Source: Dipteris shenzhenensis
Taxonomy: Eukaryota > Polypodiophyta > Polypodiopsida > Gleicheniales
Length of the DNA: 64,000 bases
Direction: 5' to 3' (one strand)
Assembly (NCBI GenBank): GCA_047967505.1
Contig: CM106541.1
Translations under genes and position numbers: made by a program
Notes under the pieces: model-generated
What the model saw: the letters and a program-made list of their open reading frames with translations, nothing else
Told to the model about the DNA's origin: nothing
Database searches by the model: none
Shown here: piece by piece, positions 22,640 through 33,935 of the stretch
Position numbering within the stretch: position 1 is the stretch's first letter
How the letters are laid out: each line of letters opens with the position of its first letter

Positions 22640-24340
22640 GGTCACCCTAGGTGGAAGCACATTCTGAGGTGGAGGAGGTGGCGAGGGTGGCTGTCTCCTC
22701 ATCAAAACCATCTTGGATGAGCACTTGGTCAAACCCATCACCTATCCATATGGCTTTCTTGGACCGGGTCTGCGGATGTTGAGGAGCCTCAGTTCCTTGT
22801 AGTAGGGGTTCTTTATCCTTCCTTTCCTGTTTCCTCATTCCCTACCTATGGCTTTGGCTTGCATCCTTGTGATGAGTTTTAAGGATACTACGGCCACTTG
22901 GCCTTGTTCTCGATACTGAGCAAGTTAAGGCTGTGCTCTTAGGTGGGGTGTTTGGGGTTGTCGGTCTTCTCAAGGGACAATCCGTGAACAAATGTTCGAT
23001 TCTATACCCCACACACAAGAGTGTAGGGCCGGTCATGGGAGGAGCGACTAGGGTAAGATCCCTATAGGGGCAATCCTTCAAGAAATGCGGCTCCTGACAC
23101 TTGAAGCATGACATTGGAGGGTTTATAGTACCTTTGTAGGGGCACTCACTTGCCCTGGCAGGTATAGCATTGGGTCCGCCGGGCCTTCGGGTGACAGAGT
23201 TTAAGGTCTCTAGCCCTTGAGTTTAAGGCAGCGGTCTAGAACATAGGGACTTGTTGATCCTCTTGCAAGAGGTAGTGACTTAGGGTGCCACTTCCTTCCT
23301 TGTACAGGTAGTAGTTGAGGGGTCTGTGCTTTGGATCCTCTCAATCATTGGGTACTTCCTCTACTAGTATTGATTGACCGGAGCTATACGGGATAGGGGA
23401 GGCTGAGGACCCAGTATGGCAGCAGTAACGGAGCCTGTTGTGCTCTGTACTAGCTTGAACTAGCCAAACGAGCACCTTGTTCATTCATAGGATTAGGCAG
23501 GGCCATCAAGGCTAATGGAGGTCTTGTTTGATACATGGGTTGGGGGGCAGGGACCTTGGAAATTGGCATTGGGAGGTATTGTGGTTCCCCCATTTGTGAC
23601 AGTGTGCACAGTAGAGGGTTGGCCTTGCCCACAAGCGAGGACACTCATTGGAGGGATGGTTGCCATTGCATATCCCAGACTAGATGTTGTCTCTAAGTGG
23701 AAACAAGTGGGGGTTGCTTGGAACCTCCTTGGAGGTTCCTCACCTCCACTGTTGGCTTAGCGGATTCAAAAAATTTGAGGCCAGCTCACTCATATCCAAG
23801 CCCTTGGGCTCATTGGTCTCCTTCTTGATCATGTCCACACCGAAAGACCTAACCGATGGTGATACTTCAGATGGATTCGGGGTTTTATCTGAGTTGCCTC
23901 ATCCATCATATTATCACTTATATGGATAGCCACCTTGCTGGCATAGGTCAAAGGAGGTAGGATTCATAACCATCAGGTGGTCATGCAACTTCGGGTCTGC
24001 CAATTTGATGAGGAAGTAGGGCAACAATCATTCGTCGCTCATCCACTCATATGGTTTGCAATGGGAATTGAGGTGCTTGATTCTAGCTATGTCATCCCGA
24101 AGGGATTCCTTGTCATTCTGCTTCACCTCATATAACTAGTTAATTGCGCTCCATTTATGTCCACTAGGGGTGAACCCCACAATGAAGGCTGAGCAGGAGA
24201 GTTGGGAGAGGCCACGCTAGTGAAGGGGGCTTCGGAAGCCCTTGGACTTGAGGGGTCTTGCATCACCTCATCCAAGCTCTCCATCTTGTCGGGATCCTCC
24301 TGTCGGGGTCCTATTATGGAGTGGGAGCTAGGAATCAAGC
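22640..24340 (-). pseudogene. Retrotransposon gag relic with zinc knuckles
   Basis: Minus-strand order: a Ser/Pro-rich start (MESLDEVMQDPSSPRASEAP, near 24290), a capsid-like helix segment in a shifted frame (YEVKQNDKESLRDDIARIKH, near 24120-24060), a Pro/Gln-rich linker, and a nucleocapsid at 23114-22842. Knuckle 1 is CFKCQEPHFLKDC, one residue short of CX2CX4HX4C. Knuckle 2, CVGYRIEHLFTDC, has Tyr for the second Cys. The tail IWIGDGFDQVLIQDGFDEET ends near 22647. Frameshifts and stops are frequent. It would have been the RNA-binding particle protein of the enclosing LTR element. Confidence 0.55.
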
Positions 24341-24554
24341 TTTCGGATCGAACTGATCCCCAGCTAGGGCGAAAGGTGGGCTGAGCTTAGCTCGAAGCAC
24401 TATCTTCAGGAAGAGGATCCTTGGACAAAATTCTTCCGCATCACAAGTGCATGTATGAGACCTCTAACAGAGCACACTCAAGCTAAACTATAATTCTATA
24501 ATTTTTTCCTAGACTACCCCAAAGGTATCCCCACAGTCGTAGGGATAGCTTAAC

Positions 24555-24760
24555 ACACCGGTCAACGGGATACTAGTGTAGCAATGGGTGGCGGGATAGT
24601 GCCTAATGTGCCGGTTGGTGAGATACCAATTTAGCAACGGGTAGCAAGATAGTGCCTAACGCACCGATCGGCAGGATAGGTAGTGCCATGTGTCAGCAGG
24701 ATAGGGTGCAAGTGGTATCCCCATGGTTGTAGGGGTGAGCTAAGACAACGGTCGGAGGGA
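24555..24760. repeat. Degenerate tandem repeat inside the LTR element
   Basis: Units of about 55-60 bp (GGATAGTGCCTAATGTGCCGG, then GATAGTGCCTAACGCACCGA) repeat with variation, and GTATCCCCACAGTCGTAGGG at 24525 recurs as GTATCCCCATGGTTGTAGGG at 24715. It lies between gag and the putative 5' LTR. Confidence 0.55.
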
Positions 24761-25123
24761 TAACGGGGTCAGTGGGATAATGGTATAGCGATGGAGCAAG
24801 ATGGCAATGATCGTGAGGATGAGCTTACTGCGGGATACGAATATGGATATGGACGTGGGGATAAATGAAGGCATCGATTGATGGGATAATATTATAGTGG
24901 CGATCATGGGGGTAGTGCTAAGGCCATGAGTCAAAAACTATTAGACCAGTGGGATAACTAACTCTGAGATACATTAATTAGGGTGGCAGGTTAGACCACG
25001 GTCAGAAGCTAGGTCAAACAGACCTAAAAGACAAGCTTCCTAAGGGTGGATTACAAAAGAAATCAATTGTAAATGCAAAAGCATACCTCTATTCCCTGGC
25101 AGTGGTGCTAACAATGTCGTCTC

Positions 25124-25446
25124 AATGGTGACTCACATGTCATGGGGATGTTGAAGAGATGCCATTGGAGCCTCCACTCCAAGCTACTTCCTTGTCAGAG
25201 AAATGCAAGCACAAGCCATCCACTTGTGTTATGCAAGCGGCTTTCGGATTGTTGCAGTGTATTTCCATGAGAGAAAGAGGGAAAGGGGAGAGCAAAGAAG
25301 AGAGGGGAGAAGGGAGGAGAAGGAGAAGGGGAGGAGAGAGTGAAGGGGGGATGGAGTGGCAAACACAAAGGCACTACAAAGGAGACAAGATAACACCCAA
25401 AGACACTCTTGAAATAGAAGAGGGAGCTAGTATTCCAAACTTGTGC
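25124..25446. repeat. Right direct repeat (putative 5' LTR)
   Basis: Partner of 22078-22404. Differences are scattered substitutions plus short deletions in the GA-rich core. Two separately mutated copies suggest an insertion that is not recent. Confidence 0.75.
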
Positions 25447-28170
25447 ATACAACAATGAAGACCAAAGTCAACCATTTGGCCTTTTATACATGTCACCTTT
25501 TGAAGGGAGGCCAACCCTTTTCCTCTTAGCATTCTCCCTTTCTTTACATTTAAAAGGCTCTTGGGCCCATAGGGTGCCAAGGCATATTTTCTATCCTTTC
25601 CATCTCTCCCTACTATCGGAAATAGCACTTGTATTAACCATATAAGAGCACTTGGGACAAGCATGGCATGAGGGGGTGGTCCTAACCGAGTCCCAAATAG
25701 CGCTTGTGTTAGCCTCCTGCCTGCAAGCCCTAAGCTATTTGGGGCTCAAACCACCTATATGAGGCTCAAAACTTGGAGTGGTGAGGCTGATCTTGGGCTA
25801 CTTACAGCTTGAATGTCGTGAGGCACATAACCACACTAACCACACTTTGTGGCACTTTGCAGTAGCTAGAATCTACAACCTATGACTGTTGGGGTATTTG
25901 GGGCTCAAACTCCTTGAGCTTGTACAGTACTCCTTCCATGGCTGTAACTGTCAAAGTAAATCATTAATCCTAATCACATCTAATCACTGGTTACCTTGCA
26001 TTCAGCAACTGTACTCCCTGGATGTTAACAATCCTATTTAGCTTTTGCATCTTCAAGTCAAAAGTTACATTCCTCTTTGCTTATACCTTCTCCATTTATT
26101 GATTGTCATCCATTTTGGTTCCCTCCATCCAAATAGCTATAGTACCTGGAGTTCCATACATTCAAACTCAAAGAAAAGGTATCCCATACTATGACAATTC
26201 ACAAGGGCTTGTAATTTTTGTAGTCCATCTATTGAAGAGGCTAATATGACTTTATAGGTCAAACAAAAGGTATCTCGTACTCTATCAATTCACAAAGGCT
26301 TATTTTTGTACTCCAAAGATTGTATAATTGAATCTTGACTTGGATGGGAGTTTTTAAAATCTCTTTTAAAATAGAAAAGAGGAGAAAAGACATCCTTATT
26401 GTAGAGACACTATTGCATATTGAGTAAGAAATATTGTGTTTATATTTTTAATGTGGGGTGACCTTTGCTACCTCTAAAACAAAAGAAACCAAATTGAAAA
26501 GAATTGTTGTTTTTCCAATTTTAATCACTTGAAATATGTTAAAAATATTGTTTTATCAACTATTATGTTGAGAAGAAACACATAAACTTATACGATTTCA
26601 TCTTCATGAACTATATCTCAAAGCACATCTTTCTTTCAAGAATTTGTATACTTTGTATGTATCACTGAGGATGGCCTCCCATCTTTGATTCTAGCCACAC
26701 ATTAAAGGCATGGATTACTTATTCCAACAATCTAAAAACATGATTTTTTATATGAATCTAAATTTTAGAATGCTTGTGCACTTGTAAGAGATGCACAACA
26801 CAACCATGCCACCCCCAACATTGCCTCCTCAAGTACCTCCAAACACCAACCACTTATTAGCCCCCATAAAGAAATTAATAAGTGACGAATGGGAATTTAC
26901 TCCAAAGGATATAATGGCTAAATCAATCCCTTGAGAATAAACTGAGGTGCCTTCCAACTCCTTTATAGAGAATGTACAATTGGTAACTTGATGAAGGATT
27001 TTCATCCAGCCAAGGTCATAGGAAATTTCCCACAGCATAGAAAAAACCCTTTGCTACACCCAAAAAGCTTGCAACGGAAATGATGAACCAAACCAAGGAC
27101 TTGAACATCATGACTAGGTAGAAACTAACACATCTTTTTTTTCAAACACAATAGTATCAAGGTAGGAATATTCTTGTAAAATACTTTATGTATCAACTCA
27201 TAGCCATCTCCATCCACCATTCAGACTATGCTATGGGGTCGGACGCTAGGTCTGTATTACATAAGCATGAAAGCTTGCAAATTTCCCCACGGAATGATGA
27301 ATTTATGCTTCAAAACCTAGGAGATGTCCTAGGGGCATGCAACCCTACACAATTCTAAATATACAATGAGAAAAAGAGGAGGCTACCTTGAAGAAAAGAA
27401 ATTTAGTCTACTTTCCATTAGATTTAACTCTAAATATCGAATTACTTGTGAAAGAATAGGGAAAGACTTGGAACCTTGGGACAGTGGGAGGAAGACCCTT
27501 AGTTTAAGGTGATAGATTTTAGAGATTGGTGACCATGATAAGCTCTTTGAGTTAAGAGGTAAACTATAGAGTCTCCTTGGAACATACTATAATTTGGGGC
27601 CTAGTTGCCCTTCTTAGTAGCTTCTAGCTTGTGGAACTCTAAGAATAAGTCACTCCCTCGGTCTCACCATTCAAAACATAAAATTGAAAATCACAACTCA
27701 TAAAATTTATTTAAGACACAAAGATCTAGCTTCAATGATGATTCAAGCTAATGCTTTAAGCCGATGAGGAAGAAAAGTGTCCACGAGATATGATGCTTCA
27801 AGCTAGTGAGGAAGAAGAGTGCCCATGGCACCTAAAAGTGGAGTATTTTTTATCAATCTAAATAATGACATTAAAATCCAATTTTGGGTGTGAGTCCTTC
27901 AAAAACATATTGCTACTTTCCAAAGGCTAATGTATATTGCCTTCAAGAATCAAAACTTAATAAATTTTTAGAGGCCTTCATGGATGACTTCATTGTAATC
28001 TTGTGAAATCTCCTCAATTATTTAAGAGAAATATTTGATAAATGTAGGTTGTATTAGACATCCCTCAGCCCATTAAGGTTAAAAAACTATGGCAATTCAT
28101 GGTGTGGTGCTTGGATAGATTGTGTCCATATCATATAAACTAATGAATTAAAAAATCAAGCTAATCTCAC
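25447..28170. other. No gene seen; one small tandem duplication
   Basis: I find no supportable gene. An approximately 87-bp diverged tandem pair lies at 26176-26325 (AAAGGTATCCCATACTATGA versus AAAGGTATCTCGTACTCTAT, each followed by CAATTCACAA). The rest is AT-rich with no long coding-like frame. Confidence 0.4.
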
Positions 28171-28175
28171 AATTA

Positions 28176-28806
28176 CCACCTTCTCTAAAGAGCCCCTATT
28201 TTGCAACCCCAATGTCCCCTCTCTCTCACATAATGTTGCAAGCTTATTTGATTTTGTGGATTTTATGGGTGAGAGGGTGGGTTTTATGATGGGAGTGTGG
28301 ATTTTCATGGTGTAACTATGTAGATGGAAGGGGGATGAAAATAGGGTATCCCTAGATAGCCCCTATTTTTAATCCCCATTTCCCCTTTCTAATAGATCTC
28401 ATTTATCATTTGTGCTAGAACAGATTGAAGTGGTGCTCTAGGGGCCCCTATTTTCCATCTATTGGTAGTAGGTGGAAGAGGGATGAAAATAGCGGCTCCT
28501 TCTATGAAAAAATGCCCCTATTTTCCACATATTGGTAGATGGAAGGGGGATAAAAGTAGAGGCTATTTGAAGGCCCATTTAAAGCTACACTATCATGGAT
28601 CAAAATGGGGCTCTAGAGAGACCATACGTTTAATATCCCCCTTCTTGCTTTATATGGGATACATATTGGAGTTTAGGATGGGAATGTTGAGCAAAATAGG
28701 GGATCTATGGATCCATTTGCTGTAGCATAGATTAAAATGGGGCTCTAGAGAGCACCTAAGCTCCATCGGAAAAACGGTGACAAAAATAGGGGCACTTTGG
28801 AGCCCC
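28176..28806. mobile_element. MITE-like cluster with GGGGCTCTAGAGAGCCCC-type ends
   Basis: The left end CTCTAAAGAGCCCCTATTTT (28183 onward) is mirrored at the right end, where the reverse complement of 28780-28806 is GGGGCTCCAAAGTGCCCCTATTTTTG. The same motif recurs internally near 28355, 28436, 28506, 28611 and 28741 in both orientations, with AGATGGAAGGGGGATGAAAATAG segments. No coding capacity. Terminal inverted repeats with short non-coding bodies, nested in one another, fit MITEs of a TIR DNA transposon; the superfamily is undetermined. Confidence 0.5.
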
Positions 28807-28894
28807 ATTAACTCTTTTGAATATTCACATGTGATCTACCCTAGTCGCCTCATCTCCTTCATCAGCACAATCCTCAACATCTATTAGATTGACT

Positions 28895-29320
28895 TGTATC
28901 AATAGTATCATACCAATTGTATATGTATGTGTTCGAATAACACACCTCAAATACTATTTTTTGATAATTGTGTATAATACTTGATGGAAAACGGGATTTG
29001 TGGTGACTTTGACTATCCATAGCATACATGATGGGCATGATAATCTACACACGGCTCAAAATAGGTTGTATTGATGAACTTGCAAAGTATCATGGCCATC
29101 GGATATGTGCACATTCGAATAACACACCTCAAAGCATGTTTTTTGGCGGTTGTGCATGACACTTAGTGAAAAATGGAGCTTGTGGTGCGTTTGACCATCC
29201 AAAGCATATTCAATGGGCACGATACTTTGAAAATACCTCAAAATAGTTGGATTGACACGAATGCAAAGTATCATGTCCATCCAGTATGTCCGTGTTCGAC
29301 TAACACACCTTAAACTCTCT
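28895..29320. repeat. About 180-bp tandem repeat, 2.3 copies
   Basis: TTCGAATAACACACCTCAAA at 28932 recurs at 29112 and as TTCGACTAACACACCTTAAA at 29295, giving unit lengths of 180 and 183 bp. Between them AAAGTATCATGGCCATC and AAAGTATCATGTCCATC also repeat. The monomer length is close to a nucleosome repeat, as in many plant satellites, but the array is very short. Confidence 0.75.
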
Positions 29321-29424
29321 ATAAAAAGCAAACAAGATGAAGAACCAACCTCACGAAATGGCTAATGCAACCATGCTGTTGAAGAAGAACCTCAAAAAAG
29401 GCGACCACACCATTTACATATTGA

Positions 29425-31268
29425 TTTAGAAGAAAATATGTGCCGTTACAGAAAAGAGAAAAGGTTCCGCTTATGAATGCTAAGCAAAAGGAAAACATGA
29501 GAAGAGCAGGCTCCCAACATATCGACTTATGGTGTGATGGACAGATTTACCCAAAATGTCCATTGATAAATTCGAGCCCTCCATTTTCTAATCCGACAAT
29601 GCTATTGAGGTTTGTGGGTGATAGGAACAATGGAATGTACAGATACATTTCGACTCAATATTCAACTTCGAACATGTACAAGACATTGTATGTCCGAGAA
29701 AGAATGGAGAAGGACCAAGAAATGCCGATAAATTCAGACTTGAAAGAGCACCTACAAAGGGAAATCGAAGAGCATTCAAAGACAAAGAATGAGCAAAGGA
29801 GAGTAAGAATGAAGAGAACCGTTCTTGGAAAGAGACAACGAAGCAAGAGAATTTGAAACATTGCGGAGTTGAAAGCTAGCACTGGAGGATGTAAGCACAA
29901 AGTACAAAAAGCAAGGTAAGTGTACATCTTGTTTAGCCATCGTATTTGTACGTATGTGTCTATCTTGCGAGAAAATCTGTAATATTGCAAAGTTACTTAT
30001 TGCAGGGAAATTTTAGGACCTGAGAAAGAAAACATTGATCCTTATTTAATTCCTATGAAACAAATGAAGGGTTTAGTCTCCACTATTGTTGCAAAGAACA
30101 TGATGGAGGAAAAGAAGTTTAAGAAGGTAAAATGTGAAGTGCTTGAAGACTTTGTATCGGAAAGTAAAGCTGATGTCACGAAAATTCAAGAGGCTCTTGA
30201 TGTGAGCGGAGTGAGCAGAAAGGGATATGCTTCAATATTTAGAGTTGTGTCATCAACATTAAAAGATCAACAGATAAAATGTGTGTTGTTACCAACACTA
30301 GCACAAGTGTGGAAGAAACGAGGTCATCTCAACCAAGAAATTGAAAAGTTTATTAGATAGTACTTTCATATGAAAAGTGTATATGAAAGTGAAAAGGGAA
30401 GCACTACATATAATGCTTGGAATAATATTTTTGTAGACCTTGAACAATTACAGAGACTTATGGTTGAGTTCTATAGTATCACATTTGAAGAATGTAAAGG
30501 AGTTTTGAAGTTTGTTCTGAAGCTCGATGAGTGTGAAATCGTCAAGGAAAAAAAGATAGAGAGAGTTTCTATCACTTTGATGAATCGAGAACTTGATCAA
30601 TCGATCACAAAGTCCAGCTCAAAGTACTTCAGTGTCCAATTGGAAAAGCACATATGGTGGTTGGGTGCATTTGAGGTATGTAAACTATCACCTTCTAAAT
30701 TACTCTTTGCTCGAAATGTAATAAATTTATATCATATATCTTGCAAACCTATGGTTTTAAATTATAGGTGAAGACTGAGGACCATGCAGTACTTTATTGG
30801 GTATTTCATCAAACAGATATACCATCAATTATCAAGAGTCAAGTCCAAGGATGCCATCTTCATGTTCCAGGGAAGGGTGATTTTCAAATTGAATGGCATA
30901 TGGCAGGTGATGTGAAGACACTGAAGTGTATGTTCAATATAAGAAAAGGGGGTAACTCAAAATCTCCTTGCTTGTACTGCAATGAACCATCACATGTCCT
31001 AGATTCTAAATGGTGGAAAAGAGCACCCAAAAGAGAGAAAGTAGATAAAATTTTCAAAGCAGTTCTTGAGATCCCATTATGCAATGTTCACATTTGTACA
31101 TTGCATGCATTATGTAGGATCATTGAGAAACTTGTTTTCCTATATATTGGATTTGCATGGAAACTTCGCCCTGAGAGCAGAAGAAAAGAGGCACTACAAT
31201 TGTTAGAAGCAATGCTATCAGAAATTGGTCTCCATGGAGGAGATGTAAATATTACAAAGGATCTTTAA
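29425..31268 (+). pseudogene. Three-exon gene relic of unknown family, possibly transposase-related
   Basis: Three plus-strand exons are joined by two clean GT-AG introns: exon to 29915, intron 29916-30005 (AAG/GTAAGT ... TTGCAG), exon 30006-30675, intron 30676-30767 (GAG/GTATGT ... TTATAG), exon 30768-31268 ending TAA. Frame is kept across both junctions. Only two in-frame stops interrupt about 545 codons: TGA at 29854 and TAG at 30358. The product reads HIDLWCDGQIYPKCP, a Lys/Glu-rich helix, LKFVLKLDECEIVKEKK, WHMAGDVKTLKCMFNI, a CLYC pair, and NVHICTLHALCRIIEKLVF. The D..TLK...N..K...CLYC then HxxxxLH order reminds me of large uncharacterised transposase-like proteins, but I cannot name one. 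The true start is unclear (in-frame TGA at 29422; an ATG lies at 29473). It stops 17 bp before a Helitron end. Confidence 0.5.
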
Positions 31269-31285
31269 AAATCTACAAATGGAAA

Positions 31286-33075
31286 CTAGTTCTGGGCAGG
31301 TAGCTATATTGAGCTAGAATATACTTTAGCTTAATTTCTTGCCATTCCCAAACAATTTAGTATTAATATTTGCTATTGAGAAAACTTTGACACGTGGTTC
31401 AAGAAGAGCTCAAATTGTCATTTTATGGCACAATTCTATCTACCAAAAAAGATGACTGAATTTATAAAATGAATTAAGAAGATAGGTTTGTGTAAATTTT
31501 AAAATAAGAAATAATTACTCCATTGAGTAATAGGATAACATTGTGTAAATTATGTTAAATTTAAATTTTGCAAATATGCAATTTGCATTTTACACATAAT
31601 CACACATTAGTGTGGAGGGAGAGTTTGCACGCTTCTTCTCCAAAATTAAAAAGATCACATAGTAATTTGCATTTAGCACATAACCACATGTTTTTGTGGG
31701 GCAAAGTTTGCAAAGGATCTTTCCAAAAGTTATAAGACGAAGGAAGGTGCACTTTCTAAGGCTCATTCGAATTGCATTTAAGACATATAAATATAAATTT
31801 AGTACATAAGAATTTAAATTTAGCTATAGCACATGGTAATTAGCTCTTTGCATTGTGCACATAGCACTTTACATTTCACACATAATACTTTGCATTTAGT
31901 TCATAACCACACATATGTGTGGGGGGAGAGTTGGCACGCTTTCTCTCCAAAAATTATAAGACCAAGAAACGTGCCCTTTCTTGGGTACTTGCACTTTATA
32001 AAGCAACTTCAGTTTAGCACATAGCACTTTACATTTTTGCACATAGTACTTTGCATTTAGTACATAACCACACATATAGTGTGGGGGAAGAGTTGGCACA
32101 CTTCCTCTCCAAAATTTATAAGACCAAGGAACATGCATTTCCTTGGGTTCATATCAGTTTGCATTTAGCATATAGCATTTTGCATTTAGCATCTAGCAAT
32201 TTGAATTTAGCATATAGCACTTTTCATTTAGCACATAGTATTTTTCAGTTTGCACTTAACACAAAGTAGTCTCAATGTAGCACTTAGCAATTTGAATTTC
32301 ACACATAGCACTTTGCCTTTTGCACATAGTACTTTGTATTTAGCACATAACCACATGTATAGTATGGGAGGAGTGTTGGCACACTTCCTCTCTAAAAACA
32401 ATAAGATTAAGGAACGTGTCCTTCCTTGGGTTCATATCAGTTTACATTTAGCAAGTAGCATGTAGCAACTTGAATTTGGCATATAGCACTTTGCATTTAG
32501 TACATAGCACTTTTTATTAAGGTGATAATGTTAAAATCTAGTTTATTATTAAATACATAAAATAGCATCTTCATAATGAAGTAAGAAATGTTCTATTGTT
32601 CAAGAACTTTATTAATTAATTACCATGAGATATTTTTGTTATTTGAATGCTAATATAAGAAGTTGCTTTTTCTTTTCTCCTAATTTATGTTTTCATGTTT
32701 GTGAACTTAGTTAAATGTTAGCATAGAAGTACCTATTGTATTTCTATTTTCCCAGATCATAGTCCAATGAACGACTTATGACCAATTGAATAGAGCTGTA
32801 AAATAATTTGAAGATATTTTACAAAGATAAGAATTCAAAAATGTGATCTTCAATTTAAATTTTAGAAATAAGATAACTAATTATTGTATTGTATAACTAG
32901 ATAGCACTGTGCATTTTATAAATACCAATATCCTAAAGTTGAAGACATTTTACAAAGATTGGGATTGAAAAAATATAATCTTGATTTTGAATTTTAGAAA
33001 TGAGACAATGATTTTTGTATTATATAATTAAATAGCAGTTTGCATTTTTTAAATAACCACATGTTTTGTTTTCTA
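31286..33075 (-). mobile_element. Helitron-like element 2 (non-autonomous)
   Basis: The left edge on the minus strand ends CTAG (31286-31289) followed by T, preceded by the stem TAGCT/AGCTA and the spacer CCTGCCCAGA, as in element 1. The next 200 bp also match element 1 loosely (TTCAAGAAGAGCTC versus ATCAAGAAGAGCAC). Where element 1 has helicase and nuclease, this copy has a triple-hairpin array (31590-32470), then AT-rich DNA at 32530-32830 that matches 5270-5500. No coding sequence. The right end near 33075 is only an estimate: another CCACATG array start appears at 33057 and then similarity stops. Confidence 0.58.
31590..32470 (+). repeat. Triple-hairpin repeat array, copy set 2
   Basis: Five copies start near 31597, 31684, 31909, 32069 and 32349, separated by AGCACATAGCACTTTGCATTT-like filler. 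The copy at 31909 has CCACACATATGTGTGG as a perfect 16-bp palindrome and CCAAGAAA...TTTCTTGG, a paired change from CCAAGGAA...TTCCTTGG in its neighbours. Confidence 0.8.
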
Positions 33076-33935
33076 AAAATTAGATTTAGCAAATTGCAAA
33101 AGAAAAATGCAATTACAACTAAAGGATGATAGCATAGATTAATACAATGACGAACAAACGTGAGAAGCATCACAAATAGCCTTAAGTAGAACTACAACAT
33201 CATGACAACTACCCAAGGTTGAGGGAAATTATCGTCTCCTATCAACAATCAAACCTATATGACTATAAATAGTGATAACAGAGATAGTCATCATATTTTT
33301 TTGCTTGAAGCCTTTTACCTCAATTGAACAAATAGTTGCAAAGTTGTTTATAGTTGGGGCAGTGAGTTAACTATCCAACATAGCTTACAGAAATCCGATA
33401 TGTAAGCTTCTCTTTGCATGGCTAGGTCACTGTAAAAGCTATTCAAGCACTCCTATAGGTTGTAATGTTACACTAAGGTAATTGACACTATCCTATAACC
33501 CAGAATTCCTCTCGTCCCACAAATACATCAGGTTCAGAAGGGATTATTATATATATCGGTTCCTACCTATCCAACTACGAAGAGATCCTTCCTTGCAAAG
33601 AATGAAGTGACATTGATTTAGCAATGCCACTAAAGAACTATGACAAGAATGACCATTTGTTGCATCAACATGATGCCCTACAATGTTGAACATTCATGAT
33701 ACCCAGTAGTGTTACATCTGCATGAGGATCGGTTGGAAGGTTCCTCAATGTTCAGCCGCATTGATCTTTTTTTTTTTTCAAAGAAAAAAGACTTCTATTA
33801 ATGCTTGAAAGACTCCATACAAAACAGCAGCCCCGAAGGTGCTGAGTATGGGAAAAACTAAGAAAAGGCTGAAAGAAAAACCGGCTTGTTCTAGAGAAAC
33901 CCAGCTCACTATGTAGGGAATCTTTGGTACTAGGG
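33076..33935. other. No gene seen
   Basis: Nothing supportable. The T-run and AAGAAAAAAGACTTCTATTAATG region at 33765-33810 directly precedes the copia RT fragment and could be leftover element sequence. Confidence 0.3.

Larger units (their letters stand above)
22078..25446 (-). mobile_element. Short LTR retroelement carrying gag only
   Basis: Two direct repeats, 22078-22404 and 25124-25446, are about 90% alike, including the block from GGAGCCTCCACTCCAAGCTAC to GGAGCTTGTATTCCAAACTTG. They enclose about 2.7 kb. The only coding trace inside is a minus-strand gag relic with zinc knuckles; I see no protease, RT or integrase. That makes it a gag-only LTR derivative, with the 5' LTR on the right. 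Exact LTR ends, PBS and target duplication could not be fixed by eye. Sequence just right of the right repeat (25490-25620) has a diverged match at 61310-61420, suggesting the LTR extends beyond 25446 and that a second family member lies near 61 kb. Confidence 0.5.
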
